From Caproicibacter sp002399225 (lineage in GTDB: Bacteria; Bacillota; Clostridia; Oscillospirales; Acutalibacteraceae): 64,000 nt of DNA. The DNA lies in assembly GCA_036756705.1 (NCBI GenBank), contig DAIOKN010000009.1:1-64000 (forward strand), written 5' to 3'. Each line of letters opens with the position of its first letter. The first letter of the stretch is position 1. A program made the translations under genes and the position numbers. Below the pieces are notes generated by a model. That model had not been told where the DNA came from. It saw nothing but the letters and a program-made list of their open reading frames with translations, and made no database searches. Positions 25,152 through 33,675 of this stretch are shown here, in pieces.

Positions 25152-27134
25152 ATGAATTTCGAAGAAGCCCGTAAGCTTTCCCAGCAGCTTGCGGAGCAAA
25201 TTCGCTATCACAATCGAAAGTATTATGTGGAAGATTCTCCCGAAATCGACGACTTTGAGTATGACAAACTCTATCGGCGCCTGGAAGAGCTGGAAACGGA
25301 ATTTCCGGAGCTGGTAACACCGGATTCCCCCACTCAAAAGGTCGGGGGGGAAGCACTCAATAAATTTACTCCTGTGGTTCATGCCGTCCCGATGGAAAGC
25401 CTGCACGATTCTTTTTCCGAAGAAGAGATGTTGGAATTCGGACGCAGAGTGCGGGAAGCCGTGGAAGAGCCCACCTATGTGGTTGAACCAAAATTCGACG
25501 GGCTGTCAGTATCTGCCGAGTACCGGGACGGAATCTTTGTGCGCGGTTCCACACGCGGCGACGGAGCGGTGGGGGAAGATATCACCGAAAATCTCCGGAC
25601 CATTCGCAGCCTTCCGAAAAAGCTGAAAGAACCCCTTCCGTTTCTTGAAGTACGGGGAGAAGTTTACATGTCGCACCGCGTTTTTTTTCAGCTTTCCGCA
25701 CAGCAGGAGCTGGAGGGCGAGAAACCTTTTAAAAATCCTCGAAACGCCGCAGCCGGCTCCCTTCGGCAGAAAAACGCGCGCATCACCGCTGCCCGCAAGC
25801 TTGACATTTTCATCTTCAATGTACAGCAGGTCACGGGGGCCGAACTGCACGGCCATAGGGAATCGCTGGATTTCTTAAAAGGACTTGGGTTTCCCGTGCC
25901 ACCGTTTTACCCTGCTTGCCGCACGATGGAACAAGTTCTGAAAGAGGTCAGACGCATCGGCGAACTGCGCGGAACGCTGGATTACTCCATTGACGGCGCA
26001 GTGGTGAAGGTCGATTCTTTTTCTCAGAGACAGATGCTGGGCAGCACCGCGAAATTTCCGCGCTGGGCAGAGGCTTTCAAGTATCCTCCGGAAGAAAAGC
26101 AGACAAAACTTTTAACGATCGAAGTGAATGTCGGGCGCACGGGTGCGCTGACGCCGATTGGAATTTTTGAGCCTGTGGAGCTGGCCGGAACAACGGTCAG
26201 CCGGGCAACACTGCACAATCAGGATTTTATCGAGGAAAAAGATATCCGGGCCGGGGACACCGTCGTGCTGCGCAAAGCGGGAGAAATCATCCCGGAGTTG
26301 GTCCGGGTCGTTGCTCACGCGGAAAATTCCGAACCCTTTCGGATGCCTGTGGTCTGCCCATCCTGCGGAGCGCCGGTAACTCGCGAGGAGGGAGAATCCG
26401 CAACCCGCTGCACCAATCCGGAATGTCCGGCACAGCTTCTCCGGCATTTAATCCATTTTTGCAGCCGCGACGCGATGGATATCGACGGCATGGGACCGGC
26501 CGTTTTGGAACAAATGGTTCATGAAAATCTGGTTTCTTCTCCCGCCGACCTTTATTTTCTGACGCGGAAACAGATTCTCGGGCTGGAACGCAAAGGAGAA
26601 AAATCGGCGGATAATTTGATGGCGGCAATGGAACATTCCAAACAAAATGATCTATATCGATTGCTTTTTGCGCTTGGTATTCCCCATGTGGGGCAGAAGG
26701 CCGCAAAATTGATCTCTTTGCGGTTTGGCACCGTTGAAGGGGTTTTTCGCGCGAGCGAAGAAGAGCTCGCTTCGGTTGACGGAATTGGAGAAATCATCGC
26801 GCACAGCATCCGCCAGTTTTTTGATTTGCCAAACACGGCGCATCTGATCGGCCGTCTGAGAAATGCTGGAGTAAATCTGTCCTGCCTGACATCTCTGGCC
26901 GACAACCGCTTTCAGGGAAAGACCTTCGTTTTAACCGGTACCCTGCCGAGCCTGACCCGCTCACAGGCAATGGAACTGATTGAGAAGCACGGAGGGAAGG
27001 TCAGCGGCAGCGTATCAAAAAAGACCGACTATGTCGTGGCCGGAGAAGATGCCGGCAGCAAACTAGCCAAAGCGAATCAGCTCGGAATCTCGGTGCTCTC
27101 GGAGCGCGAACTGGAAAAAATGCTGACCACCTGA
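25152..27134 (+). CDS. ligA: NAD-dependent DNA ligase
   Basis: Seals nicks in duplex DNA during replication and repair using NAD. The 660-residue enzyme has the Ia NMN-binding domain (YYVEDSPEIDDFEYD), the adenylated lysine K114 in EPKFDGLS, the OB fold, the four-Cys zinc finger starting at C402 and C405 (CPSCG... CTNPEC), helix-hairpin-helix repeats and a C-terminal BRCT domain (about 585-660) with GKTFVLTGTL. AGGAGGAGG precedes the ATG. It follows yunB closely, but two strong terminators separate it from spoIIIA. Confidence 0.97.
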   Translation: MNFEEARKLSQQLAEQIRYHNRKYYVEDSPEIDDFEYDKLYRRLEELETEFPELVTPDSPTQKVGGEALNKFTPVVHAVPMESLHDSFSEEEMLEFGRRVREAVEEPTYVVEPKFDGLSVSAEYRDGIFVRGSTRGDGAVGEDITENLRTIRSLPKKLKEPLPFLEVRGEVYMSHRVFFQLSAQQELEGEKPFKNPRNAAAGSLRQKNARITAARKLDIFIFNVQQVTGAELHGHRESLDFLKGLGFPVPPFYPACRTMEQVLKEVRRIGELRGTLDYSIDGAVVKVDSFSQRQMLGSTAKFPRWAEAFKYPPEEKQTKLLTIEVNVGRTGALTPIGIFEPVELAGTTVSRATLHNQDFIEEKDIRAGDTVVLRKAGEIIPELVRVVAHAENSEPFRMPVVCPSCGAPVTREEGESATRCTNPECPAQLLRHLIHFCSRDAMDIDGMGPAVLEQMVHENLVSSPADLYFLTRKQILGLERKGEKSADNLMAAMEHSKQNDLYRLLFALGIPHVGQKAAKLISLRFGTVEGVFRASEEELASVDGIGEIIAHSIRQFFDLPNTAHLIGRLRNAGVNLSCLTSLADNRFQGKTFVLTGTLPSLTRSQAMELIEKHGGKVSGSVSKKTDYVVAGEDAGSKLAKANQLGISVLSERELEKMLTT

Positions 27135-27187
27135 ACTAGTTTATGTTCTGCGTTGCTTTTTCAAGCTTTGCCGATCAAATCAGAGGG

Positions 27188-27234
27188 AAGGAAGATCCCC
27201 CGGTTCCCCATTTGGGTACCGGGGGATCTTCCTT
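27188..27234 (+). terminator. Long hairpin terminator after ligA (first of two)
   Basis: A 17-bp perfect stem (27188-27204 with 27218-27234), a single mismatch, then three more G-C pairs closing a short loop. The following T-tract is interrupted (CTGTTCAGGTTTTTC). Confidence 0.75.
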
Positions 27235-27261
27235 CTGTTCAGGTTTTTCTCTCTGTCCCTC

Positions 27262-27291
27262 AGCCTTCCTGTCGGAAGGCTTTATTTTTTT
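27262..27291 (+). terminator. Second terminator after ligA
   Basis: Perfect 8-bp stem AGCCTTCC/GGAAGGCT (27262-27269, 27274-27281), TGTC loop, then TTATTTTTTTG. Together with the preceding hairpin it insulates the spoIIIA operon. Confidence 0.88.
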
Positions 27292-27346
27292 GTTCTAACC
27301 ACCCCCCTTTGTCCATATTTATTGGATGAAGGGAGAGGACAAGGCA

Positions 27347-28366
27347 ATGAACCAAGAAAAGGACGAGCGGTTTGACTCTGCTGCTAAATGTATCTGCGAC
27401 AGAATTGAAAAAGCCCTCGACTGTCTTCCAGGAGATGTAAAAAGACATGCGCAGGAAATCCGGTTGCGGGTCAACCGGCCAGTTTGCATTTGCTGTTCAG
27501 AGGGAACTTATTTTCTCAGTCCGGAGGGGAGAATCCACTGCAGGCCGGTTCCCGGGCTGCTGACGGCAGAACCAAAGGATATGGAAGAAAGCTTTCGAAA
27601 TTTATGCAGTTACTCCATTTACAGCCATGAAAATGAAATCAGAAATGGCTATATTACTCTGAGCGGAGGGCACAGGGCGGGAATTTGCGGCACCGCGGTG
27701 CTTCAGTCGGAATCAATCGGCTCCGTCCGAAACGTTTCTTCCATCAACCTGAGAATTGCACGGGAAATTACTGGCGCAGCCGATAGACTTCTGGAACGGC
27801 TGGGCAACCAACTGTCGGAAGGGCTGCTGCTTGCAGGAGCTCCTTCCAGTGGCAAAACGACCATTCTGCGCGACCTTGCTCGGCAACTTGCATGTGGGGT
27901 GCGCGGCAACCTGAAAAAAGTAGCCGTCATTGACGAACGCGGTGAAATTGCCGGAACTTACATGGGAATCCCGCAGAATGATGTCGGGTGCTGCTGTGAC
28001 GTTCTCGACGGATACCCGAAAGCCGCCGGAATTCTGATCGCCGTGCGCACTCTTTCACCGGAAGTGATTCTTTGCGATGAAATCGGCTCCGAAGAAGAGA
28101 CAAGAGCCGTGGAACAGGGACTAAATACCGGCGTTATCTTTATCGCGAGCATTCATGCGGGTTCCGTTCGGGACCTGATGAGACGAAAACAGGCCCGAAG
28201 GCTTTTACAAGCCGGTGCCTTTGGAAACGTTGCTCTTTTGGATGCGGCACATGGGCCGGGAAAAATTGCAGGAATTTACAAAGCGGGTGATTTGCTTGCT
28301 GAAACTGATGGGGGCGCTGTTGCTGATTCTGGCAGGAACGCTAGGAGGGGTTATGGAATCGCGTAA
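27347..28366 (+). CDS. spoIIIAA: Stage III sporulation protein AA (ATPase)
   Basis: Secretion-type ATPase of the SpoIIIA-SpoIIQ channel between mother cell and forespore. The 339-residue protein has Walker A GAPSSGKT at 164-171, EIRLRVNRP near 40, HENEIRNGYITLSGGHRAGICG and VILCDEIGSEEE as Walker B. The ATG at 27347 follows GAGAGGACAAGG; the ATG at 27326 lies before that site. The last 71 nt overlap spoIIIAB, so about 24 residues after HGPGKIAGIYK form an unusual tail. A CATATTTA at 27314-27321 resembles a mother-cell sigma -10 element, but its -35 is unclear. Confidence 0.93.
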   Translation: MNQEKDERFDSAAKCICDRIEKALDCLPGDVKRHAQEIRLRVNRPVCICCSEGTYFLSPEGRIHCRPVPGLLTAEPKDMEESFRNLCSYSIYSHENEIRNGYITLSGGHRAGICGTAVLQSESIGSVRNVSSINLRIAREITGAADRLLERLGNQLSEGLLLAGAPSSGKTTILRDLARQLACGVRGNLKKVAVIDERGEIAGTYMGIPQNDVGCCCDVLDGYPKAAGILIAVRTLSPEVILCDEIGSEEETRAVEQGLNTGVIFIASIHAGSVRDLMRRKQARRLLQAGAFGNVALLDAAHGPGKIAGIYKAGDLLAETDGGAVADSGRNARRGYGIA

Positions 28367-28793
28367 GCTTTCCGCCAGGGTGGAAAGCCTCGAATCGTTT
28401 TTAAGGTTTCTTTCCGCTGCAAAGACGGAAGTCCGCTATTCGGCCGTGCCGGTGACTCAGGTGATTGAGAGACACAAGACCGGCCTGCGTTTTCTTCATG
28501 ACTGCGTCGAGCGCTGCAGCCAAGGAGAAAACTTTAATGCCGCATGGAAAGACGCGGTTTCCGGCAGTGCAAAATACGATGGGTTTGGCCTGCATGACAT
28601 GGAACTGCTTCTTTCATTTGGAGAAGGATTTGGGGCAAGCGATACGGATGGCCAGATGTCTCATTTGGAACTGTATTCCGGATTGTTTGGCACAAATTTG
28701 AAATCGGCTCGGGATGACCGGAACCGGAAATCAAAATTATATCTGATGCTCGGCATTTTCGCCGGTTTATCTACGGCGCTTCTGCTGTGCTGA
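28296..28793 (+). CDS. spoIIIAB: Stage III sporulation protein AB
   Basis: Membrane-associated part of the mother-cell SpoIIIA complex, related to type II secretion GspF-like proteins; 165 residues. It starts LKLMGALLLILAGTLGGVMESRKL, which matches the family N-terminus, then has cytoplasmic helices and a C-terminal hydrophobic segment (LYLMLGIFAGLSTALLLC). The TTG at 28296 is chosen: GGGTGA (28285-28290) lies five bases upstream and the length then equals the family norm. This start lies 71 nt inside spoIIIAA, so the two proteins overlap in different frames. Confidence 0.9.
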   Translation: MLKLMGALLLILAGTLGGVMESRKLSARVESLESFLRFLSAAKTEVRYSAVPVTQVIERHKTGLRFLHDCVERCSQGENFNAAWKDAVSGSAKYDGFGLHDMELLLSFGEGFGASDTDGQMSHLELYSGLFGTNLKSARDDRNRKSKLYLMLGIFAGLSTALLLC

Positions 28794-28809
28794 AATCGGA
28801 GGAAGAAAA

Positions 28810-29004
28810 ATGAATGTGGATTTAATTTTTAAAATTGCGGCGATCGGGATCATTGTCGCGGTTTTGGAACAGCTGCTGGAACGCTCCGGGCGGCAGGAAC
28901 AGGCGATGATGACCACCCTTGCAGGCTTGATTGTGGTTTTGATGATGCTCATCCAGCAGATCAGCACCCTGTTCAAGACAATTAAATCCATATTTGGTTT
29001 GTGA
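28810..29004 (+). CDS. spoIIIAC: Stage III sporulation protein AC
   Basis: Small integral-membrane subunit of the SpoIIIA complex, 64 residues with two hydrophobic helices (DLIFKIAAIGIIVAVLEQLL and MMTTLAGLIVVLMMLIQQIS) and the family segment RSGRQEQAMM between them. GGAGGAAGAAAA precedes the ATG. It lies 16 nt after spoIIIAB and ends just before the spoIIIAD ATG. Length is normal for SpoIIIAC (about 65-68). Confidence 0.92.
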   Translation: MNVDLIFKIAAIGIIVAVLEQLLERSGRQEQAMMTTLAGLIVVLMMLIQQISTLFKTIKSIFGL

Positions 29005-29005
29005 A

Positions 29006-29395
29006 ATGAACATCATCGGAATTGCGGGGATTGCCGTCTGCGCGGCTGTCATTGCCGCTATGCTGCGCCGGTATCACCAGGAATTTGCCGCTTTACTGAG
29101 CATCGCGGCGGGAATTATCATTCTGCTGGAAATTTTTGCAAATGTCGCTCCCGCCCTAAAGCAGATTCATACCTTGTTTTCGGCATCCGGACTGTCTGTG
29201 AATTATATCGTCATCCTGCTGAAAACGCTCGGCATCAGCTTCTTGGCTCAGTTTGCGGCTGATTCCTGCCGGGATGCAGGGGAAAATGCGCTGGCTTCCA
29301 ATGTGGAGCTTGCCGGAAAAATTTCTATCGTGGTTCTATCGCTGCCCTTGTTCGAAAAAATAGCAAAGACAGCGGTGAATCTGATCGGTGGGTGA
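29006..29395 (+). CDS. spoIIIAD: Stage III sporulation protein AD
   Basis: Integral-membrane SpoIIIA subunit, 129 residues, four hydrophobic segments (starting IIGIAGIAVCAAVIAAMLRR). The helix AADSCRDAGENALASNVELAGK is typical of the family. ATG 29006 lies 1 nt after the spoIIIAC stop; the Shine-Dalgarno is poor (GTTTGTGA), consistent with translational coupling. The in-frame TTG at 28994 has no better site. Confidence 0.9.
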   Translation: MNIIGIAGIAVCAAVIAAMLRRYHQEFAALLSIAAGIIILLEIFANVAPALKQIHTLFSASGLSVNYIVILLKTLGISFLAQFAADSCRDAGENALASNVELAGKISIVVLSLPLFEKIAKTAVNLIGG

Positions 29396-29398
29396 AGA

Positions 29399-30562
29399 AT
29401 GAAAAAAGCGGTCTGTCTGATTTTCGCAATCGCTGCGGTCTGTCTGTTCTCGAATTCCGCGTTTGCGGCAACCGACCAGACATCTCTGTCCTCTCAAAAG
29501 GCAAAACAGCTTTACGAAGATCAGCTGCAAAAGAGCGGGGCAGCGGATCTGCCAAACAGTTTACCCTCGGAAACAAAAAAAATTTTAGAAGATCTCGGAG
29601 TGGAAGGAACCGACTGGAATTCCATTACAGCCATTTCACCGCAGAATTATTTCCAGAAAATCCTACATATTTTTTCGGGACAGGCTAAGAATCCCCTGAA
29701 GGTCTTGTGCGGAATTATTGCCGTGATTCTGCTCTGCGCACTGTTAAACGGCATGAAACTGTCGTTCGGCGACAAGCCGATGGGCGGAGTAATCGGGATG
29801 GTGGGAACCCTGTGTATCTGCACCATTGTCATCGCGCCGATCGTTTCCTGCATCCATGACGCAGCGGATGTCCTCCATGCAGCTTCCGGATTTCTGCTGG
29901 CCTGTATTCCAGTCCTGACGGGAATCATGGTCGCCGCGGGGCAGCCGGTCTCCGCCAGCTCCTATCATATTCTGATGCTTGCCGCAGGCAACGCGATCTC
30001 GGTTTTATCCTCCAGCTTTTTAATCCCCCTGCTGAACATCTTTTTAGCCCTTTCCGTTGTCTCGGCAGTTTCTCCCAGCATCAATCTGAGCGGTCTGTGC
30101 GCCGCGCTGAACAAAATTGTCAAATGGATCATGGGGCTTTGCATGACTCTGTTTACCGGACTGATCACCATGCACTCCATCGTAGCGTCTTCGCTGGACA
30201 ACACCGGCTCCAAGGCAGCTAAGTTTGTTGTCAGCAGTTTTGTACCGGTGGTCGGCAATGCACTGGGGGAAGCGCTGCAAACCGTAACGGGCTGTATCAA
30301 GCTTCTCAAATCCGGTATCAGTGCATTCGGACTCCTCGCCGGGATTTTTATTTTTCTTCCGATCGTCGCGGAATGCATGATCTGGATCCTGACTTTAAAC
30401 CTCTGCTCCGGAATCGGGCAGATTTTCGACCTGGGCGGGATCTCCTCCCTTCTGAAAGCCTCCGCCGATGTCGTATCGACCATGCTTGCCATTTTGCTTT
30501 GCAGCATGACGATTTTGATTATTTCCACAGTTGTGATGCTGGTGATTGGAGGCGTGAAATGA
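29399..30562 (+). CDS. spoIIIAE: Stage III sporulation protein AE
   Basis: Largest membrane subunit of the SpoIIIA complex, 387 residues. An N-terminal signal peptide (KKAVCLIFAIAAVCLFSNSAFA, cleavage likely after about residue 24) precedes an external region and about seven transmembrane segments from residue 100 on, as usual in the family. GGTGGGTGAAGA precedes the ATG, 3 nt after spoIIIAD. Its stop overlaps the next start (ATGA). Confidence 0.93.
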   Translation: MKKAVCLIFAIAAVCLFSNSAFAATDQTSLSSQKAKQLYEDQLQKSGAADLPNSLPSETKKILEDLGVEGTDWNSITAISPQNYFQKILHIFSGQAKNPLKVLCGIIAVILLCALLNGMKLSFGDKPMGGVIGMVGTLCICTIVIAPIVSCIHDAADVLHAASGFLLACIPVLTGIMVAAGQPVSASSYHILMLAAGNAISVLSSSFLIPLLNIFLALSVVSAVSPSINLSGLCAALNKIVKWIMGLCMTLFTGLITMHSIVASSLDNTGSKAAKFVVSSFVPVVGNALGEALQTVTGCIKLLKSGISAFGLLAGIFIFLPIVAECMIWILTLNLCSGIGQIFDLGGISSLLKASADVVSTMLAILLCSMTILIISTVVMLVIGGVK

Positions 30563-31038
30563 GCGGGGTGAAGGAATGGGCGACGGTAATCTGCCTGGCG
30601 GCCTTATCTGCCGCCATGCTGCAAAGCCTGATGCCGAACGGTCCGATGGAGCGGATGGCAAAATTCGTAATCGGCGCATTTATTCTCTGCGCCCTGATCG
30701 CTCCGATTTCCAAAGCGGTTCCGCAGATCCGTGTGGGAATGGAATCGGAGAACAGTTCCGCCGCGGAAAATGATGCGCTCAGTTCCACGGTGGATCAACA
30801 GCTGCAGGACGCAGCACAGCAGAGCATTACTACGCTGGTTCGATCCGAACTAAAGCAAATGGGGATAAACTGTAAAAATGTTCAGGTGAAGATGGATACG
30901 AAGGAAGACGGCAGCATATCAATTAATAAAGTCATTGTGACCGTTGACGGGAAAACAGTGCCCGGACACGCCGGTCTGTCGTCTTCGCTGGGGAAAAAAC
31001 TAGGAATTCAAACGGAGGTCGTTTCCGATGAAGGCTGA
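30559..31038 (+). CDS. spoIIIAF: Stage III sporulation protein AF
   Basis: SpoIIIA subunit of 159 residues with two N-terminal membrane segments (VICLAALSAAMLQSLMP and FVIGAFILCALIAPISK) and a C-terminal soluble domain of ring-building type (IVTVDGKTV). The ATG at 30559 overlaps the spoIIIAE stop by 4 nt with GGAGGCGTGAA upstream. The 3' end overlaps spoIIIAG by 11 nt. Start, spacing and size match the family. Confidence 0.9.
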   Translation: MSGVKEWATVICLAALSAAMLQSLMPNGPMERMAKFVIGAFILCALIAPISKAVPQIRVGMESENSSAAENDALSSTVDQQLQDAAQQSITTLVRSELKQMGINCKNVQVKMDTKEDGSISINKVIVTVDGKTVPGHAGLSSSLGKKLGIQTEVVSDEG

Positions 31039-31618
31039 GGAAAAAAAAGGACAGAACAGTAAAACCGGGCTGATGGATTTTCTGGCCAAAAATAAGAATT
31101 GCCGCAAAATCATTTTAGGAGCCGGACTAATTGGAATCGCGCTGATTTTTCTTTCCAGCTTTTTTTCAAGCGGCGAAAAAACGGAACCAAAGGCTACCAC
31201 GTCGGGAAATGTCTATACGGCGGAAGAATATGAAGCGCATCTCGAAAAGGATTTAACTACACTTATCACAAAAATCCAGGGCGTCGGGAATGCCAATGTC
31301 ATGGTGACTCTGGAACAGACCAAACAGTCGGTCTATGCGAAGGAGGAAAAAAACAGTGGCCAGACCACAAAGGATCAGTCGGACGGCTCAACGAGGAATG
31401 AAACGAATCAAAGCAATGAAACCAATTACATTCTGGTGAAGGGCTCAGACGGTTCCGAACAGGCACTTGCAGTCACTGAAATTCAACCGGTCGTCAAAGG
31501 CGTTGTTGTGGTCTGCGACGGCGGCGGCAATCCGGCGGTGCAGCAAAGCGTGACCGAAGCCGTTACGACGGCTCTCGATATCTCTTCCGTACGGGTGTGC
31601 GTCATAAAAGCAAAATAA
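31028..31618 (+). CDS. spoIIIAG: Stage III sporulation protein AG
   Basis: Forms a large ring in the SpoIIIA channel. The 196-residue protein has one membrane helix (about residues 27-46, IILGAGLIGIALIFLSSFF) and an external ring-building (RBM) domain with VMVTLEQTKQSVYAKEEK and IQPVVKGVVVVCDGGG. A Gly/Asn/Thr-rich insert at about 110-135 is typical of the family's beta-insertion. ACGGAGG precedes the ATG; it overlaps spoIIIAF by 11 nt. Confidence 0.92.
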   Translation: MKAEEKKGQNSKTGLMDFLAKNKNCRKIILGAGLIGIALIFLSSFFSSGEKTEPKATTSGNVYTAEEYEAHLEKDLTTLITKIQGVGNANVMVTLEQTKQSVYAKEEKNSGQTTKDQSDGSTRNETNQSNETNYILVKGSDGSEQALAVTEIQPVVKGVVVVCDGGGNPAVQQSVTEAVTTALDISSVRVCVIKAK

Positions 31619-31639
31619 AGAAACAGGGGGAATTCAATT

Positions 31640-32221
31640 ATGGCAATGGGCAAACGGCAGCTTGTTCTCGCGGCTTTGGTCGTCGCGCTGGGGGCGGCTG
31701 TCTATTTGAACTGGGCACTGTCGGGGAACACCAAGCTTCCCGCAACGCAGGCCGTTACGTCCGGACGGGAACTGGGAGAAACTCTGCTGGTCAATGCGTC
31801 CGGAAGCAAAAGCAGCAGTTCAAGTCTCGATAAAAACTCCTCGGCTGTCGATACCGGCGCAAGCGTTGCGGGGGATGACTATTTTACCTCTGCGAGACTG
31901 TCAAGGGAAAAAGCCAGGGACGAATCCGTTGAAATGCTGAAAAAGGTTGTAAGCGGCACGGGCGAAACCGATGCGGCCAAACAAACCGCAGTTTCGCAGG
32001 CCGACACAATTGCGCAGAATCTTGTAAAGGAAACCGAAATTGAAAATCTGATCAAGGCGAAGGGATTTGCAGACTGTGTCACATTCCTGCAGAACGGGGA
32101 ATGCAGCGTGGTGGTAAAAACAAAATCCAATTCGCAGAACGATGCAATTGTTGTTAGAGATATTGTGACGGATCAAACCGGCCTCTCTTACGATAAAATC
32201 AAGATTGTCGAATGCGAATAG
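31640..32221 (+). CDS. spoIIIAH: Stage III sporulation protein AH
   Basis: Mother-cell membrane protein whose external domain binds forespore SpoIIQ and forms a ring. The 193-residue protein has one N-terminal helix (LVLAALVVALGAAVYLNWAL), a Ser-rich linker and a YscJ/FliF-like C-terminal domain beginning DDYFTSARLSREKARDESVE, a strong SpoIIIAH signature. AGGGGGAA precedes the ATG. It is the last gene of the eight-gene spoIIIA operon. Confidence 0.93.
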   Translation: MAMGKRQLVLAALVVALGAAVYLNWALSGNTKLPATQAVTSGRELGETLLVNASGSKSSSSSLDKNSSAVDTGASVAGDDYFTSARLSREKARDESVEMLKKVVSGTGETDAAKQTAVSQADTIAQNLVKETEIENLIKAKGFADCVTFLQNGECSVVVKTKSNSQNDAIVVRDIVTDQTGLSYDKIKIVECE

Positions 32222-32249
32222 TTGTGTTCACGGGCAAATGTGGTATAAT
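32222..32249 (+). promoter_or_regulatory. Promoter upstream of the nusB leader
   Basis: TTGTGT (32222-32227), 16 nt, consensus TATAAT (32244-32249) with TG-G before it (extended -10). Transcription would begin near 32256, before a strong terminator at 32278-32308. Confidence 0.75.
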
Positions 32250-32277
32250 AATTCTCGTGGATGATACAGAAAAAATG

Positions 32278-32308
32278 AACCCTCCACAATGTGGGGGGTT
32301 ATTTTTTT
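32278..32308 (+). terminator. Terminator or attenuator between promoter and nusB
   Basis: A 10-bp stem AACCCTCCAC/GTGGGGGGTT (32278-32287, 32291-32300; one T-G pair), AAT loop, then ATTTTTTT. It ends the spoIIIA operon, but it also lies downstream of the promoter at 32222-32249, so it must act on nusB transcription too. Confidence 0.85.
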
Positions 32309-32342
32309 GAAAATATAACATCATAAGATTACGGGGGAAATC

Positions 32343-32750
32343 ATGAAAAGACGCGAAGCGCGCGAACAGGCTTTTGCCCTTCTCTTTGCAAAGAGCATCA
32401 ACCGTGAGAAGATCAGAGATATCGTGACGGCCGCAAATGAAGTTGGGGAGCGGCCGATCGACGATTTTGCAGAAACAGCCGCAACCGGCGTGGAGGCAAA
32501 TGAATCTGCTTTAGATGAAAAAATCAGCAGTTTCACTCGCGGCTGGGCAATCGGCCGGCTTTCGAAAGTATCGCTCTCCATCCTGCGCCTGGCGGCCTAT
32601 GAAATTTTGTATGAAAAAGACATCCCGGTCGGTGTGTCAATCAATGAGGCAGTGGAGCTTGCAAAAAAATACGGAACTGCTGAAGATGCACCATTCGTCA
32701 ACGGAGTTTTGGGGTCGCTTGCGAGAGAGCTGGAAGCAGAAAATGCCTAG
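32343..32750 (+). CDS. nusB: Transcription antitermination factor NusB
   Basis: RNA-binding partner of S10 (NusE) that supports antitermination and folding of rRNA transcripts. The 135-residue all-helical protein starts KRREAREQAFALLFA and has FTRGWAIGRLSKVSLSILRLAAYEIL and VSINEAVELAKKYG, all typical. GGGGGAAATC precedes the ATG. No promoter is visible between the upstream terminator and the gene, so it seems to be read only through that terminator. It overlaps the TsaD-like gene by 8 nt. Confidence 0.95.
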   Translation: MKRREAREQAFALLFAKSINREKIRDIVTAANEVGERPIDDFAETAATGVEANESALDEKISSFTRGWAIGRLSKVSLSILRLAAYEILYEKDIPVGVSINEAVELAKKYGTAEDAPFVNGVLGSLARELEAENA

Positions 32751-33675
32751 TGTTCTTGGAATTGATACCAGCAACTACACCACTTCGGTCGCCCTGTGGA
32801 AAGACGGAGTGATTTTTCAGGAGAAAAAGCTGCTTCCGGTTAAGAAGGGGGAACTGGGCCTGCGCCAGAGCGATGCCGTTTTTCATCATGTCGTTCAGCT
32901 GCCGCAGGTGTTTACAAAGCTGCCTGCCATTGGGCCAGACCTTGCGGCAGTCGGTGCTTCCGACCGGCCGCGAAGCATAGAACACTCTTATATGCCCTGT
33001 TTTCTGGTGGGGCTTGGGACTGCACAGGCGCTTGCGAAAGCGGAGCAGATGCCGCTTTACCGTTTTTCTCATCAGCAGGGCCATATCGCCGCGGTGCTGT
33101 ATTCCGCCGGTCGGCTGGATCTGCTACAGGAACGTTTTCTTGCCTTTCATGTTTCCGGAGGCACCACGGAAACCGTGCTGGTCACCCCGAATGAAAAACA
33201 GGTATTTCATACGGAAATTGTGGCGCAGTCCTTGGATCTGAAGGGAGGACAGGCAGTCGACCGAGTGGGGGCCATGCTGGGGCTTCCTTTCCCAGCAGGA
33301 AAGGGGCTGGAAGCGCTTGCGCGGAAATCGTCCCGTAAGATTTCCGTCCGCGCAACCATGAAAGGGGCAGACTGTTCGCTTTCGGGAATTGAAAACCAGT
33401 GCCGTTCCATGCTGGACCGAAAAGAGCCGAAAGAAGAAATCGCCGCATTTTGCCTTGCCTCTATCCTTGCGGCAATAGAAGGGATGGCGGATGCCCTTCT
33501 GGAGCGATTTGGCAGACTTCCCCTTGTGTTTGCGGGCGGCGTGATGTCGGACGGAATTCTGCGCGGTGCGCTGGAAACAAAATACGGAGCACTTTTTGCG
33601 GAGCCGGAATTTTCCTGTGACAACGCGGCTGGAATTTCCGTGCTGACCGCGTGGAAGGAAGGACTTGTGCAGTGA
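32743..33675 (+). CDS. TsaD/Kae1-like ASKHA protein (M22 family paralogue)
   Basis: A 310-residue member of the Kae1/TsaD superfamily (peptidase M22 fold). It starts VLGIDTSNYTTSVAL, keeps an HxxxH metal motif (HQQGH), VSGGTTETVLV as phosphate loop, GGQAVDRVGAMLGLPFPAGK and a final CDNAAGISV. TsaD itself usually starts GIETSCDETA and is longer, so this is a Clostridial paralogue whose role in t6A tRNA modification is unproven. It keeps metal and nucleotide motifs, so it could be catalytic. ATG 32743 overlaps nusB; the stop overlaps the xseA GTG. Confidence 0.85.
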   Translation: MPSVLGIDTSNYTTSVALWKDGVIFQEKKLLPVKKGELGLRQSDAVFHHVVQLPQVFTKLPAIGPDLAAVGASDRPRSIEHSYMPCFLVGLGTAQALAKAEQMPLYRFSHQQGHIAAVLYSAGRLDLLQERFLAFHVSGGTTETVLVTPNEKQVFHTEIVAQSLDLKGGQAVDRVGAMLGLPFPAGKGLEALARKSSRKISVRATMKGADCSLSGIENQCRSMLDRKEPKEEIAAFCLASILAAIEGMADALLERFGRLPLVFAGGVMSDGILRGALETKYGALFAEPEFSCDNAAGISVLTAWKEGLVQ

